Made by a program: the position numbers and the translations under genes | The notes under the pieces: generated by a model | Told to the model about the DNA's origin: nothing | Seen by the model: the letters and a program-made list of their open reading frames with translations, nothing else | Databases searched by the model: none | Assembly: GCF_004027225.2 (NCBI RefSeq) | Contig: NC_044278.2 | Location: 9,734,001 to 9,798,000 of the forward strand | DNA: 64,000 bases | Direction: 5' to 3' | Origin: Strigops habroptila | Taxonomy: Eukaryota; Chordata; Aves; Psittaciformes; Psittacidae | Shown: positions 59,401-64,000 of the stretch, one piece after another | How the letters are laid out: every line of letters starts with the position of its first letter | Numbering within the stretch: position 1 is the stretch's first letter

Positions 59401-61140
59401 TGGTCATCCATCTGCCCCTCAGAACATCTGTCAGGTTCCTGATACGTTTCAAGAAAGATCTAATGTTAGTTTTGATTCCTCTTGCTAGTTGTTCCTTGAA
59501 GCTTTGCTTGACTTACTTACTGTCTTTCTACATGCGAGGTGCTGAAGTTTGTATACTTCTCTACTTTTCCCATAGTAGACAACTTCAGCTTGTTTTGATA
59601 GATGCTTTTTTCTGACTTCCTTTACTCCACTGAGCAACGCTTTCTGTACTGCACATGAAAGGTGTTCATCCCATTTTTCATGAGCATGGCTGGTTAGTAA
59701 GGATGGCAAAGGGTGACAGGAAGTGAATTCAGGAGATGAAAATGAAAATTATAAGGGGTGGCAGTTTTGGACAGACAGAAGAAAACAGTTGTGGTAGGTG
59801 CTGGTATAGGTCATCAGTGCAGGGCAACAGGTCAAAACTACAAAGGCTGCCAAATCAGAATGGGAAGAAGAGAAGGCTGTTTCCAGAAGGCTGGAAAACA
59901 AGAGATAGAGGGCAGGATATTAGCAACAGCGAAGACATCAAGTGAGAAAACAGGATTATGACCCTAAGCCCTGGATGTCACATTGAGAGGGAGTGTGAGA
60001 AGAGGGATCAGCAACATTGCCCCAACAGGTACAGTTGATGTGGTGACGTAGTGTTACAACAAAAGGTAGCAGAAGGGATTAAGGATGATAGTGAAGAGCA
60101 GTTGCACAGGATTGTATGGGATGATAACACTGACGTGGTGAGTCAAAGCAAAGACTGTCAGTGAAGTAGGGCAGCACAGGACAATGCTGATGGACAGCCA
60201 TGGAGAGGTCCAAATTCTCCAACCCAACCAAATAGGCTGGGCCAATGATAAACTGCAGCAAAGGAAGGGAAAATGACTACAAAGGCATGAAAGGCAATAT
60301 GTCATTGTTTTAAGAGATTGTGGAATAACTGCAGCCTCCTGTGCTACAAACTGTCTGGCATGAGTCACCTTCTGGGAGATATATAACTTGCCAGCACATA
60401 TTTCAGTGTCACTAGGCAATGCAGGCCTTCCCACCATAACCAGGCACAGTTCATGGAGAAGGAGGGCACAGTTTTCTTCTCTTTCTGAGTTCATTCACCT
60501 CTGTTCTTTCCATTCAGCTCCCTCTCCTTCCCCTGTTTTCAACAGTATTTTTTACTCTTTTCCCCTTTTTCAAATACTTCTGAAGTCATCGGATTGCTTA
60601 GTACTGATCTCTTTATGAATTGCTGGTTTTCTCTTTTATACTTTTGTATATACCTAAATCATTCTTGCAGACGCACCCTCCCATGAAATACCATCAGCAT
60701 CTTATTAAGTCCTTAGCATGAAAGATCAGTTGCCTCAGCTGATAAATATGCACAGCCTCATGCCAGGAGGTATGCTGCAAATACTTTGAGATCCTTTACT
60801 GGCAGGGGATTTGGAAGGCAAAAGGCCCTAGACTCTGTGAAGTGGGCCATTTTTCAATCTAGAGGGGAATATTCTTTCTCTAAAACACTGCCCAGCAACC
60901 TCTTGTGTCTTATATGAGGAGAACCCCTTCCTCACCCCAAAAATTTGCCCAGGAGTATAAACTTCTTGATATATGAGATGTATCTGAAACAGCTGCAGTC
61001 TTGAGATAGAATGAAAAGTAGAGGTGACAGAATGGGACAGTGACTATAATGAAGAAATCCCACTCTTCACAGTATCACCAGAAGTGGTCACATGGCTTGA
61101 CTAAGATTCATGTTTTGTTGGCCAACCTCTTCTGCTTGAA
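59401..61140. other. Intergenic stretch, no recognisable gene
   Basis: Short open frames on both strands without family resemblance. Nothing else seen. Confidence 0.5.
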
Positions 61141-61258
61141 AGGAAGAAAAAGAGAAGAAAAGAGGAGAAAAGAAAAAAAAGAAAAAAGAAAAAAAAGAAA
61201 AGAAAGAAAAGAAAAGAAAAGAAAAGAAAAGAAAAGAAAAGAAAAGGGGAGAAGGAGA
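61141..61258. repeat. AAAAG microsatellite, about 115 bp
   Basis: Starts irregular (GGAAGAAAAAGAG...) and becomes a clean run of GAAAA units from about 61206 to 61246. All purine on the plus strand. Likely to vary in length between individuals. Confidence 0.95.
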
Positions 61259-64000
61259 TATTAATCCAGATATTCCAGGCCCTTTATTTACAGGGGATAA
61301 ACCTCAGATTACTTCATTATAAAAGACAAGACAATGACAAAGAGTATCCTACCACCTAATCCTTAACTTGAATTTATCAAACTACATCTTGAAAAAAACA
61401 TTAGGTTCTTTGCCTCATGGACCATCCCAGAGCTTCACATCACTGCTAGCCTGAGATCTTGTGAGGGAAAACATAAAACCTCTCAAGCAGAAGAATTAAT
61501 TGAACATGTCTGAACAATTATAAGGGAGATGGGAAAGGGGGGTGATGCCTTCTGCTCTGCCTTTTCAGAAGGGAGTGGTGGGAAGTGTTCCCTCAAGCCA
61601 TTTGGCGATGAAATCTGGCCTTACCCATAAAAGCAATGGGATTTATAGATTAACTTCTCTTCTTAAGAGCTTCATTCCCTATGGATTCCCTTTTCAAGGG
61701 CATAACTTCTGGCTTATATTCCAGAGGAGGAGACATCACCATCACCAGAGCAAAGCCGGGCAGCAGAAGCAACATTAAACCACTGAGGTAGGAGTGACTG
61801 AGGGGAACACCTCCAGAATTACCTGAGGCAGTATCAAAAATGGAGGTAAACATAAACTAGGTTGTCCCAACATCAGCTCTAGCAAAGCTCCAGGCAGGCA
61901 GCAGCGAGTGTGTGCGTCTATCAAGCAAACACTGCTGCGCTGGGCTCAGAGAGTGACCAGACCCAACCCTGCGGCTGCTGCAGGTATCGGGATCAAAACT
62001 GGTCTGAGGTGGCTGCATCTGCCTCTAGTTTCGAACAACAGGCAGGAGAGATGAGGAAAGGGGTGGGGACACAGGCCTGGGGAGTCATGTGGTTGTGATA
62101 ATAGTTATATTGTTAGGGCTGGAACGAGGAAATGACAGATTTCGGCTGGGGAGAACAGGGCAGGTTGGGGGGAACCTCAAGGAGGCTCCATCTTGACTGC
62201 TCTACTTGTTAACTGCCCCAGAAATCAGTCCTGTAGTGTTGCTTGCTGCTGTTTCAGCCTGGACTGCACGCCTAGCTTCCAGATGGGCATTGGACTTGGC
62301 TTAGTTATGCCAGTGAGCAGGAATTTTCATCTAGCCATTTCCAAAGCCCATCCTGTTGCAATAGGACTGGACTGAGATTGATATCTGAGGAGTTGTCAAT
62401 CCTACATGGATCTGGCTGAGTGATCCTACATGAGACCCTGAGTTTAGGGAATGTGCAACAAAAGTAGAGCTTGAAGGCCCATTTTCAGCGGTCGGTGATT
62501 TTCTCATGGAAGGTGGGTCACTAGCAGCAAAGGTGGCAGCTGACTCAGACACAAAGTAGTATGGCTAATGTACCATAAGGTCTGGGTTACTGAGCTGCTT
62601 CAGCATCCAGACTGATTCAGCATTTGCAGGAAGCAGTATCCCTCGTCCTGCAATGCAGACAACAGATGGGAGTCACTACATTTTTCAGGAGCTCTCCTCT
62701 GGGCTTTGTAATGCATTGCAGCATGCAAACAGCAACAAAAGAGGATCCATCTAGGTCTTCTGGGGTCCGCCGATATCGACTTCATTCTCCTAGGAAGAGA
62801 GGCTGGATTCCCTCCACACTTTTCCCAACAGGATTTGCTCAGTCCTACAATACAATTGTCGTGAGGTCTACCCTGTAGCTCTCCCACTTTTCATGCTGAA
62901 AGACACGGATAACACGCACTGTTTCATTTTTCCCCTAGGACTCCTTTTTGTACCACCAGAACAGTTCTCTGTAGCCACTCTGCTCCTACAAGGTAAAAAA
63001 TGAATAATGCACTGAAAAGCAGCCTCCTTGGGATGCAAAGGAATGGGAGAGCATACATGGACATACTCTTGCTGCTGTAGTATCACTGCTTGTCTGGGAC
63101 AGACACCACTGCTGCCTGGCAAGTTACATCAGCAGCGAGGGAGAAAGCATTCAACAGCCCATTGGATTGGTTTGCAAATCCCTCATGGTTTTTTAATAAT
63201 GATCCCCTTTAGGGATCACCACCTCTGCCTCAAGGAAGTCCATGAATCCTGGGTAAAAAGCTCCCTGCTGAAAAGCAACAGCAGCACAAAGTGTAGCCTC
63301 ACATATGCCCATCCTTATCCGCTACTCTATGGTGCTGCTTCGGCCAAATACTTCAGTTAAACTTATAGCACCATCCACTCTGCTATTCCTTGACTGTCTA
63401 CTGTCTGGGTTGCTAGTTTTAATGCAGAAAAATATAATCAGACATACAGCTGATTAGTTGTAGCTAATCCAGAAATAATCACTGGCTTCTATCTTGCAAA
63501 CAGGAAAACATAATTGCATATCCGGATATACAAAGGAATTAAACTGATTGGAGGTCTTTCAAGTAGTTTAGAAACATGTCTAATTTGTTACACTTGGAAT
63601 CCAGACCAGATGGGAAGAGACTTCTCTTTTTAGACAACACAGTAGAGGTGTGTTGAAAAAAAGGTTGTTCCATTTTAAAATGTTGTGTGCACTACAGATC
63701 ATTATCACATTCCTACCTGGGCAGATAATAGAGCTGGTAAGGAAACATTTCCAATTTGATGCCATAAAAAATGATTCATGTTTACTCAAAGGTTGTTCAG
63801 TAGCAATAAAAAGCAATCATGCATTCAACTTGTGAAGATACAATATACAGAAGCACTGCCCAGAACAACAGGGTGCTTCCCATTTCAAAAGGGAAGGACC
63901 TAGTGACAAGTGTCTGCGAGAAAAGAATCTTTTCAGTATAAAGCTCCTTGGATTTAAAATGTTGTCAGAGATGAAGCAAGTACTATAAATCAAAACTTTC
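61259..64000. other. Intergenic stretch to the window end, no recognisable gene
   Basis: The stretch 62600-63360 is open in several frames on both strands, but I recognise no domain or splice-bounded exon in it. Otherwise ordinary unassigned DNA. Confidence 0.5.

Noticed and set aside
1..64000. CRISPR arrays, operons, phage or toxin-antitoxin systems, tRNA or rRNA genes
   Set aside because: None seen. The window is vertebrate nuclear DNA with spliced genes and LINE/LTR repeats.

Overview
This is a nuclear vertebrate window, almost certainly from a bird. It carries spliced genes with GT-AG introns, CR1 LINE fragments with the typical ATTCTATGATTCTA-type 3' tail, one solo LTR of a kind common in bird genomes (TGTCCTGG... 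at the start, TTAAACCA... near the end), and a CpG-island promoter. There is no bacterial, phage, CRISPR or operon structure. Most long open frames in the GC-rich and AT-rich stretches are chance.

Left half (1 to about 32.4 kb, minus strand): the 5' part of KPNA1, importin subunit alpha-5. Eight coding exons can be placed to the base, from the start codon at 20549 down to an exon ending at 155. They give 917 coding bases, residues 1 to 306 of a protein that is about 538 aa in mammals. All joins are in frame and all splice sites are GT-AG. The 3' half of the gene lies beyond base 1. A non-coding first exon ends at 32262 inside the CpG island, so intron 1 is about 11.7 kb. Intron 1 holds a solo LTR-like unit is not far off: the LTR is just inside intron 2 (19102-19662), and a CR1 copy sits in intron 1 (about 22.66-22.97 kb).

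Middle (31.7-32.8 kb): a CpG island with strong matches to NRF1, ETS, CTCF, YY1 and ZNF143 sites, including two ZNF143-type sites in opposite orientation. It drives KPNA1 to the left and may also fire to the right. From 33 to 44 kb there is no recognisable coding exon, only short duplications, simple repeats, a decayed CR1, and a MEF2/E-box pair that could serve the muscle gene to the right.

Right half (44.2-49.4 kb, plus strand): FBXO40, a muscle F-box protein. It has a large coding exon (44219-46117) with the TRAF-type zinc finger and F-box, and a last coding exon (48186-48383). The join needs a GC-AG intron (AAG|GCAAGT), the clearest unusual feature of the window. The start codon could not be placed. 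From 49.4 kb to the end I recognise no gene, only decayed CR1 sequence, a long AAAAG microsatellite and unassigned DNA.

The two genes are head to head. KPNA1 is a general nuclear-import adaptor and FBXO40 a muscle substrate receptor for an SCF ubiquitin ligase; nothing here indicates that they act together. I did not find a new multi-gene system. The points most worth checking are the GC-AG intron, the missing FBXO40 start, the ZNF143 pair and the KPNA1-FBXO40 adjacency.
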